Positions 16,920 to 25,170 of a DNA stretch of 64,000 nt are shown here, piece by piece. Position 1 is the stretch's first letter; the number at the start of each line of letters is the position of its first letter. The notes below the pieces were generated by a model. That model was not told where the DNA came from. It saw only the letters and a program-made list of their open reading frames with translations, and searched no databases. The stretch comes from Rhizobium sp. 2MFCol3.1 (lineage in GTDB: Bacteria > Pseudomonadota > Alphaproteobacteria > Rhizobiales > Rhizobiaceae): contig NZ_KB898355.1 in assembly GCF_000377565.1 (NCBI RefSeq), positions 434,001 to 498,000 on the forward strand, written 5' to 3'. The position numbers were made by a program, and so were the translations under genes.

Positions 16920-17864
16920 TCAGGCTTGTCCTTGCACTTTGATGAGGGCGTCGAGTTCGGCTTGCGTGGATGCGCCTTCCATCGGGCCGGCCTTGGTGAC
17001 GGCGCGGGCACCGGATGCGTTGGCGTAGCGCAGCGCTTCGGCCGGGTGCATTCCCTTCAGCCAGAAGGTGACGAAGGTCGCGCCGAAGCAGTCGCCGGCA
17101 CCGGTCGGGTCGACTTCCTCGACCTTGTAGCCCGCGAGATCGATCTGGTTAGCCTTGTCGAAATAGCTGGAGCCCTTCTCGCCGCGTTTAATGACGATGG
17201 CCTTGATGCCCTTTGCGAGCAGCTCGGCAACGGCTTCCTTCTCCGTTTTTGCCTCGGCGAACAGGAACAGCTCCTCGCCGCTCGGCATGAAGAGATCGGT
17301 AACGGCGAGAACGGTCTGCAACGCCTCGCGCATGCCGGGGCTGTCGAGGATTTCGGGGCGCAGGTTCGGGTCGAAGGACACGGTGCCGCCGGCGGCCTTG
17401 ATTCGTTCGACGGCGGTGAGGATGCTCTTCACCACGCTCGGAGCGTAGAGGGCGGTGCCCATGACGTGCATGTGTGTGCAGCCGTCGATCAGCGCCAGCG
17501 TCTTGTCCGAAAGCTCGATCTCACCGCAGGCGCTGTGGCGGATGTTGAAGACGAAGGCGCGGCTGCCATCTTCGCGGTAGCGCACGAAGGCGCTGCCGGT
17601 CGTGCCCTGCGGGACAACCTCGATGCCGGAGACATCGACACCGTCCTCGGTCAGGCGATTGATGTTGACCCAGCCGAAATCGTCATCGCCGACGCGGGAG
17701 ATGATCGCGCAATCCTGGCCGAGCTTGCCGACCTGATCGATGAAGATGGCTGGCGCGCCCGACGGGAAGGGGCCGATCAGCGGCACGGCTTCCCGAAAAC
17801 CATTACCGCGATTGGTGGCGACGATTTCGACCAGGATTTCGCCGATGGTGAGGATTTTCGACAT
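16920..17864 (-). CDS. PfkB-family sugar kinase, probable tagatose/fructose kinase
   Basis: A 314-residue ribokinase-fold kinase. The N-terminus KILTIGEILVEIVAT and the block GPFPSGAPAIFIDQVGKLG are typical of PfkB proteins, and the second signature DPTGAGD at residues 252-258 supplies the catalytic Asp258 and anion hole. It should phosphorylate the imported hexose in the cytoplasm. The gene lies between the permease and the GatZ-like gene, with stop and next start almost touching. By analogy with the Agrobacterium pair, a tagatose kinase is the best guess; fructose or another ketose cannot be excluded from the sequence. Confidence 0.82.
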   Translation of the reverse strand: MSKILTIGEILVEIVATNRGNGFREAVPLIGPFPSGAPAIFIDQVGKLGQDCAIISRVGDDDFGWVNINRLTEDGVDVSGIEVVPQGTTGSAFVRYREDGSRAFVFNIRHSACGEIELSDKTLALIDGCTHMHVMGTALYAPSVVKSILTAVERIKAAGGTVSFDPNLRPEILDSPGMREALQTVLAVTDLFMPSGEELFLFAEAKTEKEAVAELLAKGIKAIVIKRGEKGSSYFDKANQIDLAGYKVEEVDPTGAGDCFGATFVTFWLKGMHPAEALRYANASGARAVTKAGPMEGASTQAELDALIKVQGQA

Positions 17865-17883
17865 GGCTGCTTGCTCTTGAAGT

Positions 17884-18846
17884 TTACTGCTTGGCGCGCT
17901 TCGAGCGCACGTCGAGATAGACGGCGACGAGGATGACGAGGCCCTTGACGATCAGCTGGTAGAAGTAAGGCACCGACAGCATGTTCATGCCGTTGTTGAG
18001 CACGCCGATGATGAGCGCGCCGATCAGCGTGCCGATCATGGTGCCGACCCCACCGGCAAGGCTCGTGCCGCCGAGAACGGCCGCGGCGATGGCGTCGAGT
18101 TCGTAGCTCATGCCGGCGTTGGTCTGGGCCGAGAACAGGCGCGAGGAAAGCAGGATGCCGCTGATCGCCGCCATGATGCCTGATATCATGAAGATGATGA
18201 TCTTCAGGCGATCGACCTTGATGCCGGAATAGAGCGCAGCCTCGCGGTTGCCACCGGTAAGATAGGCGCGGCGGCCGAACTTGGTCTTGCTGAGCAGGAT
18301 GTGGTTGAACAGGAAGAGCACGGCCACGACCCAGATCACGATCGGGATGCCGATGAAGCTCTGGGTGCCGATGGCCGTCCAGGTCGGCTCCATGATCATG
18401 GCAGGCGCGCCGTTCGTCGGCAGGCTGACCATGCCGCGATAGATACCCATCGTCGCCACGGTGACGATGAAGGAGGGCAGCAGAAACTTCGCGGTCAGGA
18501 CGCCGTTGGCGAGACCCAAAAGCGCGCCGGCTGCGAGCGTTAGGACGAGTGCAGGAACGAAGCCCATACCGAACGCGAAACACTGTGCTCCGACCATGCC
18601 GGCGACTGCGATGATCGAGCCGATCGACAGGTCGATCTCACCGAGCAGGATGACCCAGGTCATGCCGAAGGCGGCGATCGCGATGACCGAGACCTGCTGC
18701 AGTACGTTCAGGAAGTTGGCAACGGACATGAACCGCTGGTTGGTGATCGAGAAGATCACGCAAAGGACGATCAGCGATAGGAAAATACCGCCATACTGCT
18801 TCATTACCTGCCGGAATGCGGCATTGGCTGCGTGTCTGTCGCTCAT
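17884..18846 (-). CDS. Ribose-type sugar ABC transporter permease (RbsC-like)
   Basis: A 320-residue multi-spanning permease of the ribose/xylose (CUT2) class. About eight to ten hydrophobic segments are seen, with LLGEIDLSIGSIIAVAGMV, the family motif, in the first third and GTSLAGGVGTMIGTLIGALIIGVLNNGMNML near the end. It works as a homodimer with the neighbouring double ATPase. The start overlaps the end of that gene by four bases (ATGA). The size and motifs are normal. It brings in a monosaccharide or polyol for the kinase encoded directly downstream. Confidence 0.9.
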   Translation of the reverse strand: MSDRHAANAAFRQVMKQYGGIFLSLIVLCVIFSITNQRFMSVANFLNVLQQVSVIAIAAFGMTWVILLGEIDLSIGSIIAVAGMVGAQCFAFGMGFVPALVLTLAAGALLGLANGVLTAKFLLPSFIVTVATMGIYRGMVSLPTNGAPAMIMEPTWTAIGTQSFIGIPIVIWVVAVLFLFNHILLSKTKFGRRAYLTGGNREAALYSGIKVDRLKIIIFMISGIMAAISGILLSSRLFSAQTNAGMSYELDAIAAAVLGGTSLAGGVGTMIGTLIGALIIGVLNNGMNMLSVPYFYQLIVKGLVILVAVYLDVRSKRAKQ

Positions 18847-20360
18847 GATACAAATCCCGTAGCAAAGCTCATGATCTTCTCCGGTGTCATCTGATCGCCG
18901 GCAACGATGGCGGTGGCCCGCCCTTCGCTCATGACGACGGCGCGGTCGCTCATGCCGATGACTTCGGGGAGTTCGGAGGACACCAGCAGGATTGCCGTGC
19001 CTTCCGCCGCCAGTTGGCGGATGATCTTGTAGATTTCAAACTTGGCGCCGACATCGACGCCGCGTGTCGGCTCGTCGAGGATGAGGATCCTCGGCTTGGT
19101 CAGCAGCCACTTGGCCAGCACGATCTTCTGCTGGTTGCCGCCGGACAGCGATCCCGCCGAGGTCTCGAGCGACGCCGTCTTGATGGCGAGCCGGCCGACT
19201 TCCACCTTTGCGTCGTCGCGTTCGCGGCGGCGCCTGAGGAAGCCGAAGGGGCTGGAATAGTTGTCGAGCGCCACCATCGAGATGTTGCTCTCGACACTGT
19301 GGCTGAGCACCAGCCCTTCTTCCTTGCGGTTCTCGGTGACGAAGCCGATACGCCGGTTAATGGCATCGACGGGGGAGGTGATCGTTACCGCGCTGCCGTC
19401 GATCGAGATGGTGCCCGAAGTCGGCTGCGTCATGCCGAAGAGGGTCTTCATCACCTCCGAACGGCCGGAACCGATCAGGCCGAAGAAGCCGAGGATCTCG
19501 CCCGGGCGGACATCGAAGGAGATGCCCTCGAACTCGTCATGGCTGGAAAGCCCGCTCACCGCCAGCACCGGCTTTTCGGTAAGCGCTGGAGCCGGCACGT
19601 CGCGCGGCGGGTAAATCTCGTTCATGTCGCGGCCGACCATTAGCGCGATCAGCTCATCGATCGTGGCCTCGGACTTGTCGCGCGTGATGATGTAGCTGCC
19701 GTCGCGCACGACGGTGATGTCGTCGCTGAGCCGCATGATCTCTTCCATGCGGTGCGAGATGTAGATCACGGCGACGCCGCGCGCTTTCAGCTGCGCGATG
19801 ATCTCGAACAGGATTTCGGCTTCGCTGTCGCTGAGCGAGGATGTCGGTTCGTCGAGGATGACGACCTTGGCGTCGATGCTGAGGCCCTTGGCGATCTCGA
19901 CCAGCTGGCGCTGGGCGATCGACAGGTCGCCGACGCGCTCCTGGACGGATATCGGCAGCTTCAGATCGGCGACGATCGCCGCGGCCTGGCGCACGAGTGC
20001 CTTGTCGTTGATGAAGCCGGCCCTTGTCGGCTCGCGGGTCGCGAGAATATTCTCGGCGACGCTCAAATTGTTGCAGAGGCTGAGTTCCTGGAAGACGATC
20101 GTCAGGCCCGCTGCCGCCGCATCCTGCGGGTTGGCCGGCGCATAGGGCTTGCCGTCGAGAAGGATCGAGCCCGATGTCGGCTGGTAGACACCGGCGAGGA
20201 TCTTCATCAGCGTCGATTTTCCGGCGCCGTTTTCACCGAGGATCGTGTGAACCCTGCCGGGCCGAACCTTCAGCTGCATGTTCTTCAACGCGGTCACCGC
20301 GCCGAAGACTTTCGTAATGTCCTTGATCTCGAGGATCGCGTTGTCGCCGGAGGTTTCCAT
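18843..20360 (-). CDS. Sugar ABC transporter double ATPase (RbsA-like)
   Basis: A 505-residue CUT2 ATPase with two cassettes. The first has Walker A LGENGAGKST and signature LSIAQRQLVEIAKGLS; the second, as in all RbsA proteins, is degenerate at Walker A (FFGLIGSGRSEVMKTLFG) but keeps LSGGNQQKIVLAKWL and ILDEPTRGVDVGAK. I chose the ATG at 20360 because AAGGTG lies six bases upstream; an alternative TTG at 20378 gives six more residues. It follows the binding-protein gene after a 172-base gap holding two strong hairpins and overlaps the permease gene by four bases. Confidence 0.9.
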   Translation of the reverse strand: METSGDNAILEIKDITKVFGAVTALKNMQLKVRPGRVHTILGENGAGKSTLMKILAGVYQPTSGSILLDGKPYAPANPQDAAAAGLTIVFQELSLCNNLSVAENILATREPTRAGFINDKALVRQAAAIVADLKLPISVQERVGDLSIAQRQLVEIAKGLSIDAKVVILDEPTSSLSDSEAEILFEIIAQLKARGVAVIYISHRMEEIMRLSDDITVVRDGSYIITRDKSEATIDELIALMVGRDMNEIYPPRDVPAPALTEKPVLAVSGLSSHDEFEGISFDVRPGEILGFFGLIGSGRSEVMKTLFGMTQPTSGTISIDGSAVTITSPVDAINRRIGFVTENRKEEGLVLSHSVESNISMVALDNYSSPFGFLRRRRERDDAKVEVGRLAIKTASLETSAGSLSGGNQQKIVLAKWLLTKPRILILDEPTRGVDVGAKFEIYKIIRQLAAEGTAILLVSSELPEVIGMSDRAVVMSEGRATAIVAGDQMTPEKIMSFATGFVS

Positions 20361-20439
20361 GGCGTCACCTTTCACCAAGAGCCGCAGGCATCGGATGGAT
20401 GCGTGGGGCGCTCTGATTTGTCGCGGAGATGTCGCTACT

Positions 20440-20518
20440 TTCCGGCGGCCAGCCCCTCAAAGAACCCGGCCGCCGGAAGGAGCGGTCACTGTGCGATACT
20501 TGGGACCTTCGCACAGTG
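20440..20518 (-). other. Two tandem perfect hairpins between binding-protein and ATPase genes
   Basis: TTCCGGCGGCC (20440-20450) pairs with GGCCGCCGGAA (20468-20478), an 11-bp stem; CACTGTGCGA (20487-20496) pairs with TCGCACAGTG (20509-20518), a 10-bp stem. The transcript runs on the minus strand from the binding protein into the ATPase gene. Neither stem has a T-run, so they more likely shield the 3' end of the binding-protein message or cause partial stopping, giving more binding protein than ATPase. Confidence 0.6.
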
Positions 20519-20532
20519 CGCCTTGGGAGGAC

Positions 20533-21426
20533 TTACTGCTTCTTGACGTAGACGCCGGGAACGATCGGCTGCTCGGCGGGCACGTCCTTGCCGGCCTTGA
20601 GGTCCAGCGCGGTATCGACGGCGAGCTTGCCCATCTGGTCCGGGAACTGCTGGATCACGCCAACCATGTCGGGATCGCTGTCGACCGCCTTGATCGCCTC
20701 AGGCATGCCGTCGAAGCCGATGACCTTGACCTTGCCAGTCAGGCCGGAAGACTTGACCGCAACGGCTGCGGCCAGTGCCGCGTCGTCACCGAAGCCGAAG
20801 ATGCCGTTGATATCTGGGTTTGCCTGCAGCATGTTCTGCGCGACGGCCAGCGCCTCGGCGCGGGTGATGCCGGTCTGGATCGAAACGATCTTGATGTCGG
20901 GATGCTTGGCAATGGCTTCCTTGAAGCCGTTGACGCGGTTCACGACCGACTGGACCAGCGGATAGTCGATGATAGCGACATTGCCCTTGCCGCCAAGCTG
21001 CTCGGCCATAAGTTCGCCAGCCTTGACGCCGCCGGCATAGTTATCGGTGCCGATGTAGGACGAAACCTTGGCGCCCTCGACCGGAACGTCGACGGTGATG
21101 ACCTTGATGCCGGCTGCCTCAGCGCGGGCGACGGCCGCGAGCGCGCCCTTGCTGTCAACAGGCGACATGATGATGACGTCGACGCCCTTGACGATAAAGT
21201 CTTCGATGTCGGCGAGCTGCTTGTTCAGGTCCTGATTGGCAATCGCGATCTCGACGGAGACGTTCTTGGCCTTTGCTTCAGCGGTGATCGCCTTTGCGAG
21301 CTCGTTATAGAAAGGATGCTGCTGCGTCAGCAGCGACGCGCCAATGCCTTCGGCCTGCGCGGTGAACGCGGCGAGCGAGAAAGCGGCGGAAACGAGCAGC
21401 GACTTCGCGATGCGAGAAATGGTCAA
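20533..21426 (-). CDS. Sugar ABC transporter substrate-binding protein (RbsB-like)
   Basis: A 297-residue periplasmic binding protein of the ribose/galactose class (SBP_bac_4 or peripla_BP_4). A signal peptide covers about residues 1-25 (SLLVSAAFSLAAFTAQAEG). The mature part shows SLLTQQHPFYNELAKAI, DVIIMSPVDSKGALAAVARA, VPVEGAKVSSYIGTDN and GFGDDAALAAAVAVKSSG, which are the ligand-cleft segments of this family. It starts with TTG at 21426 behind GGGAGG, a strong site. It is the first gene of the sugar operon and followed by stable hairpins. The ligand could be tagatose, galactitol, or a related hexose or polyol. Confidence 0.9.
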   Translation of the reverse strand: MTISRIAKSLLVSAAFSLAAFTAQAEGIGASLLTQQHPFYNELAKAITAEAKAKNVSVEIAIANQDLNKQLADIEDFIVKGVDVIIMSPVDSKGALAAVARAEAAGIKVITVDVPVEGAKVSSYIGTDNYAGGVKAGELMAEQLGGKGNVAIIDYPLVQSVVNRVNGFKEAIAKHPDIKIVSIQTGITRAEALAVAQNMLQANPDINGIFGFGDDAALAAAVAVKSSGLTGKVKVIGFDGMPEAIKAVDSDPDMVGVIQQFPDQMGKLAVDTALDLKAGKDVPAEQPIVPGVYVKKQ

Positions 21427-21505
21427 TTTTTCCTCCCGGAAACGTATCGAGGCCTGTGCTTGGGACCGTCGGATATGGCCGCCTCCTGAGCCAACCGACG
21501 CCGCC

Positions 21506-21534
21506 TATTCACCATTAAACTTTGCGCGCGTCAA
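21506..21534 (-). promoter_or_regulatory. Putative sigma-70 promoter of the sugar operon
   Basis: On the minus strand TTGACG (21529-21534) and TGAATA (21506-21511) are separated by 17 bases, ahead of the TTG start at 21426. The gap 21427-21800 holds this promoter, AT-rich flanks, and the hairpin at 21602-21619; I see no gene in it. Confidence 0.4.
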
Positions 21535-21601
21535 CTTTAAAATCTATATGCGTTAAATTAATTTTGATGCGAGAACATATCGCCATGCGCAGAAAGACAA
21601 C

Positions 21602-21619
21602 GCCGGCAAGCCCGCCGGC
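21602..21619 (-). terminator. Probable terminator of the fds operon
   Basis: GCCGGC (21602-21607) and GCCGGC (21614-21619) form a stem with a six-base loop. Read on the minus strand it is followed by GTTGTCTTTC, a loose T-rich tail. It lies about 180 bases beyond the fdsD stop. Confidence 0.4.
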
Positions 21620-21800
21620 GGCGTGCAAGCAGCAGTGAAGACCGCTCGATCTTGCTGTGAAGGAGGGAGTGAGAGAAGCAGTCCGGCATGGCAGCCGCTT
21701 GACGCAATGAAGCGACCTCGGATCGATGCCACGACCAAGGAACCTAAAGGCCTGTACCGCTCACAATGCTACGATCAGTGAGCGCGGACACACCGTGCCT

Positions 21801-22058
21801 TCAGCCGATCGTCTCGGGATTGGGCGGCGCTACCGGCGCCGGCCGTTTGATCAGCGGCACAGCCTGCAGCACCAGCGGACTGAGCGTATCCGTCTCGAGC
21901 TCGACGATCTCGAACAGTTGCTTGCGCATGCGCGGCTCCCAGAACTTGTTGATGTGCGCGGCCACGCCTTGCGCGGCCTCGGCTTCCGGCTGGGTCGCGA
22001 AGAATCCAGCGATCTGGTTCGCCATATAGACAAGCTTGTCGTGGGTGCCGTGTGACAT
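21801..22058 (-). CDS. fdsD: Formate dehydrogenase delta subunit
   Basis: An 85-residue protein matching FdsD, the small accessory subunit of NAD-dependent formate dehydrogenase, needed for maturation or assembly of the molybdenum subunit. Typical features are MANQIAGFFATQPEAEAAQGVAAHINKFWEPRMRKQL in outline: a short helical protein with a conserved FW and basic RMRKQL patch. It begins four bases after the fdsA stop and is the last gene of the operon. In several relatives fdsC stands between fdsA and fdsD; here it is absent. Confidence 0.9.
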   Translation of the reverse strand: MSHGTHDKLVYMANQIAGFFATQPEAEAAQGVAAHINKFWEPRMRKQLFEIVELETDTLSPLVLQAVPLIKRPAPVAPPNPETIG

Positions 22059-22062
22059 CGCC

Positions 22063-24942
22063 TTACTCCGCCGCCTCGAGCTTGCCCGAAATCCGTCGGC
22101 TCTGCCGCGCCTGCTCGTCGTACTCGACCTGCCAATCCGTCGGGCCGTTGGACGGCGAGACCTGGACAGCAGTCACCTTGTACTCCGGACAGTTGGTCGC
22201 CCAGTCGGAGAAGTCGGTGGTGATGACGTTCGCCTGCGTGTCCGGATGGTGGAAGGTCGTGTACACCACGCCGGGCGAGACTCGATCGGTGATGAGCGCA
22301 CGCAGCGTCGTATCGCCCGATCGGCTCATCAGCTTCACCCAGTCGCCATCGCGGATGCCGCGCTGTTCGGCATCATGTGGGTGGACCTCCAGCCGGTCCT
22401 CGGAGTGCCAGACGACATTCTCCGTGCGCCGCGTCTGCGCCCCGACATTATATTGGCTGAGAATGCGCCCCGTCGTCAAAAGCAGCGGGAAGCGTGGTCC
22501 CGTGCGTTCGTCGGTCGCGATATATTCGGTGCGGATGAACTTGCCCTTGCCGCGCACGAAGCCGTCGACATGCATGATCGGCGATCCCTGAGGATGCGCT
22601 TCATTGCACGGCCACTGCACGGAGCCCATCTTTTCCAGATAGTCGTAGGAGACCATGGCGAAGCTCGGTGTCGTTACCGCGATCTCATCCATGATCTGAG
22701 ACGGGTGCTGGTAATTCCAGGCAAGGCCCATGGCCTGCGCCAGCTTTTGCGTCACTTCCCAGTCGGCATAGCCGTTCTTCGGGCTCATCACCTTGCGCAC
22801 GCGGTTGATGCGCCGCTCAGCATTGGTGAAGGTGCCGTCCTTCTCGAGGAAGCTCGAGCCCGGCAGGAAGATGTGGGCGTAGTTCGCCGTCTCGTTCAGG
22901 AAGAGATCGTGAACGACCACGCACTCCATAGCCGCCAGCCCCGCCGCCACATGCTTGGTGTCTGGGTCGGACTGCAGGATATCCTCACCCTGGACGTAGA
23001 GCCCCTTGAAGGAGCCATCGACGGCGGCGTCCAGCATGTTGGGGATGCGTAGGCCCGGCTCGTCGCTGATCTTCACGCCCCAGAGCTTCTCGAAGATATC
23101 GCGCGTCGCATCGTCGGAGACGTGGCGATAGCCCGGAAGTTCGTGCGGGAAGGAGCCCATGTCGCAGGAGCCCTGCACATTGTTCTGGCCGCGCAGCGGG
23201 TTCACGCCGACGCCGGGACGGCCGATATTGCCGGTTACCATCGCCAGGTTGGCGATCGCCATAACCGTCGTCGAACCCTGGCTGTGCTCGGTCACGCCAA
23301 GCCCGTAGTAGATCGCGCCATTGCCGCCTGTGGCATAGAGACGGGCCGCACCCCGCAGCATCTCCGCCGGCACGCCGGTCAGCGCTTCCGTCGCCTCCGG
23401 GCTATGGTGCGGCTCTGCGACGAAGGCCGCCCAGTCCTCGAACTCCGACCAATCGCAGCGCTCGCGGATAAAGCGCTCATCGAACAGGCCCTCGGTTACG
23501 ATCACATGCGCCAGCGAGGTCATGACCGCGACGTTGGTGCCCGGCTTCAGCGGCAGATGATAGGCCGCCTCGACATGCGGCGAGCGGACGATATCGGTAC
23601 GGCGCGGATCGATGACGATCAGCTTGGCGCCCTGGCGCAGGCGCTTCTTCAGGCGCGAGCCGAAGACCGGGTGACCATCCGTCGGGTTGGCGCCGATGAT
23701 GACGACGACATCGCTCTTCTCGACGCTGTCGAAATTCTGGGTGCCCGCCGAGGTGCCGAAGGCCTGGCCTAGGCCATAGCCTGTCGGCGAATGGCAGACA
23801 CGTGCGCAGGTGTCGACATTGTTGTTGCGGAAACCGGCGCGCACCAGCTTCTGCACCAGATAGGTTTCCTCGTTGGTGCAGCGCGAGGAGGTGATGCCGC
23901 CGATCGAATCGCGCCCATACTGATACTGGATGCGCCGGAACTCGGACGCTACATGCGCAAAGGCCTCGTCCCAGGTCACCTCGCGCCAGGGATCGGTGAT
24001 CTTCTCGCGCACCATCGGGTTCAAGATGCGGTCCTTGTGGCTGGAATAGCCGTAGGCGAAGCGGCCCTTGACGCAGGAATGCCCGCGGTTCGCCTGCCCA
24101 TCCTTCCACGGCACCATGCGCACCAGCTCCTCGCCGCGCATCTCCGCCTTGAACGAACAGCCGACGCCGCAATAGGCGCAAGTGGTCACGACCGAATGCT
24201 CCGGCTGGCCGATTTCGATCACCGACTTCTCGATCAGCGTCGCCGTCGGACAGGCCTGTACGCAGGCGCCGCAGGAGACGCACTCCGACGAGACGAAATC
24301 CTCGTGCATGCCGGCCGAAACCCGGGAATCGAAGCCGCGCCCCTCGATGGTCAGTGCAAACGTGCCCTGAACCTCCTCGCAGGCCCGCACGCAGCGCGAA
24401 CAGACGATGCATTTGGCCGGATCGAAGGTGAAATAGGGGTTGCTCTCATCCTTCGGCGCCCATTTGGCGTTGAGCCCGCCATTGTCGCGCGCCTTGACGT
24501 GGTTGTCGCCCTCATAGCCGTAGCGCACATCGCGCAAGCCAACGGCGCCCGCCATGTCCTGCAGCTCGCAATCGCCATTGGCCGCACAGGTGAGACAGTC
24601 GAGCGGATGGTCGGAGATATAGAGCTCCATCACGCCGCGGCGGACGTCCTTGAGCCGGTTCGTCTGCGTCGACACCACCATGCCCGCTGCAACCGGCGTG
24701 GTGCATGACGCCGGCAGGCCGTTGCGTCCCTGGATTTCGACCAGACAGAGCCGGCAGGAGCCGAAGGCGTCGATCATGTCGGTGGCGCAGAGTTTGGGGA
24801 TCTCGATGCCTGCATCCATCGACGCGCGCATGATGGACGTGCCCTCGGGCACGGTCACCTGGTTGCCGTCGATGGTGAGCGTCACCATGGTCTCGGAGGC
24901 GGAGGCCGGCGTGCCGTAGTCGATTTCATGAACGAGGGACAT
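22063..24942 (-). CDS. fdsA: NAD-dependent formate dehydrogenase alpha subunit (molybdenum)
   Basis: A 959-residue catalytic subunit that oxidises formate to CO2 at a bis-MGD molybdenum centre. I use the ATG at 24942 (MSLVHEIDYG); the frame is open further upstream only through the palindromic repeat. In order the protein shows a [2Fe-2S] domain with CATDMIDAFGSCRLC, a His-Cys cluster region, two ferredoxin-type [4Fe-4S] sets (CIVCSRCVRACEE, CVSCGACVQACPT), a further cluster site CAYCGVGC, and the molybdopterin domain. The active-site Cys lies in the segment CARVCHSPTGYGLG. It pairs with the FdsB/FdsG diaphorase units to reduce NAD in the cytoplasm. Confidence 0.95.
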   Translation of the reverse strand: MSLVHEIDYGTPASASETMVTLTIDGNQVTVPEGTSIMRASMDAGIEIPKLCATDMIDAFGSCRLCLVEIQGRNGLPASCTTPVAAGMVVSTQTNRLKDVRRGVMELYISDHPLDCLTCAANGDCELQDMAGAVGLRDVRYGYEGDNHVKARDNGGLNAKWAPKDESNPYFTFDPAKCIVCSRCVRACEEVQGTFALTIEGRGFDSRVSAGMHEDFVSSECVSCGACVQACPTATLIEKSVIEIGQPEHSVVTTCAYCGVGCSFKAEMRGEELVRMVPWKDGQANRGHSCVKGRFAYGYSSHKDRILNPMVREKITDPWREVTWDEAFAHVASEFRRIQYQYGRDSIGGITSSRCTNEETYLVQKLVRAGFRNNNVDTCARVCHSPTGYGLGQAFGTSAGTQNFDSVEKSDVVVIIGANPTDGHPVFGSRLKKRLRQGAKLIVIDPRRTDIVRSPHVEAAYHLPLKPGTNVAVMTSLAHVIVTEGLFDERFIRERCDWSEFEDWAAFVAEPHHSPEATEALTGVPAEMLRGAARLYATGGNGAIYYGLGVTEHSQGSTTVMAIANLAMVTGNIGRPGVGVNPLRGQNNVQGSCDMGSFPHELPGYRHVSDDATRDIFEKLWGVKISDEPGLRIPNMLDAAVDGSFKGLYVQGEDILQSDPDTKHVAAGLAAMECVVVHDLFLNETANYAHIFLPGSSFLEKDGTFTNAERRINRVRKVMSPKNGYADWEVTQKLAQAMGLAWNYQHPSQIMDEIAVTTPSFAMVSYDYLEKMGSVQWPCNEAHPQGSPIMHVDGFVRGKGKFIRTEYIATDERTGPRFPLLLTTGRILSQYNVGAQTRRTENVVWHSEDRLEVHPHDAEQRGIRDGDWVKLMSRSGDTTLRALITDRVSPGVVYTTFHHPDTQANVITTDFSDWATNCPEYKVTAVQVSPSNGPTDWQVEYDEQARQSRRISGKLEAAE

Positions 24943-24990
24943 GGTGTGCCTCCGTAAGAGAATGATCTGCTGTCGTGGATGGCGCGAAGA

Positions 24991-25146
24991 CCCCTCCCCA
25001 ACCCCTCCCCACAAGGGGGAGGGGCTTCGGATGTCGCGCTCTTCCCATTCTCGTCTCAACGTTTTCACATGCGCGAGGGTCATCTTGATGTGACGAGCGT
25101 GCCGCAGTTAAGCCCCTCCCCCTTGTGGGGAGGGGTTGGGGAGGGG
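24991..25146. repeat. REPIN-like pair of inverted palindromes
   Basis: A 37-base arm at 24991-25027 recurs as its exact reverse complement at 25110-25146, with an 82-base spacer. Each arm itself folds: CCCCTCCCC and GGGGAGGGG around ACAAG. Two REP-type palindromes facing each other is the layout of a REPIN. It sits in the 228-base gap between fdsB and fdsA. Repeats with a CCCCTCCCC...GGGGAGGGG core are, to my memory, frequent in Rhizobiales intergenic DNA. Confidence 0.75.
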
Positions 25147-25170
25147 AATAGACGTTAGATGCAGCGTTGA

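Noticed and set aside
24943-25083. N-terminal extension of FdsA
   Set aside because: The extra 47 codons run through the palindromic repeat and have no homology to FdsA starts; the ATG at 24942 fits the family.
25000-25140. CRISPR-like repeats
   Set aside because: Only two copies in opposite orientation, so this is a REP/REPIN-type element, not a CRISPR array.
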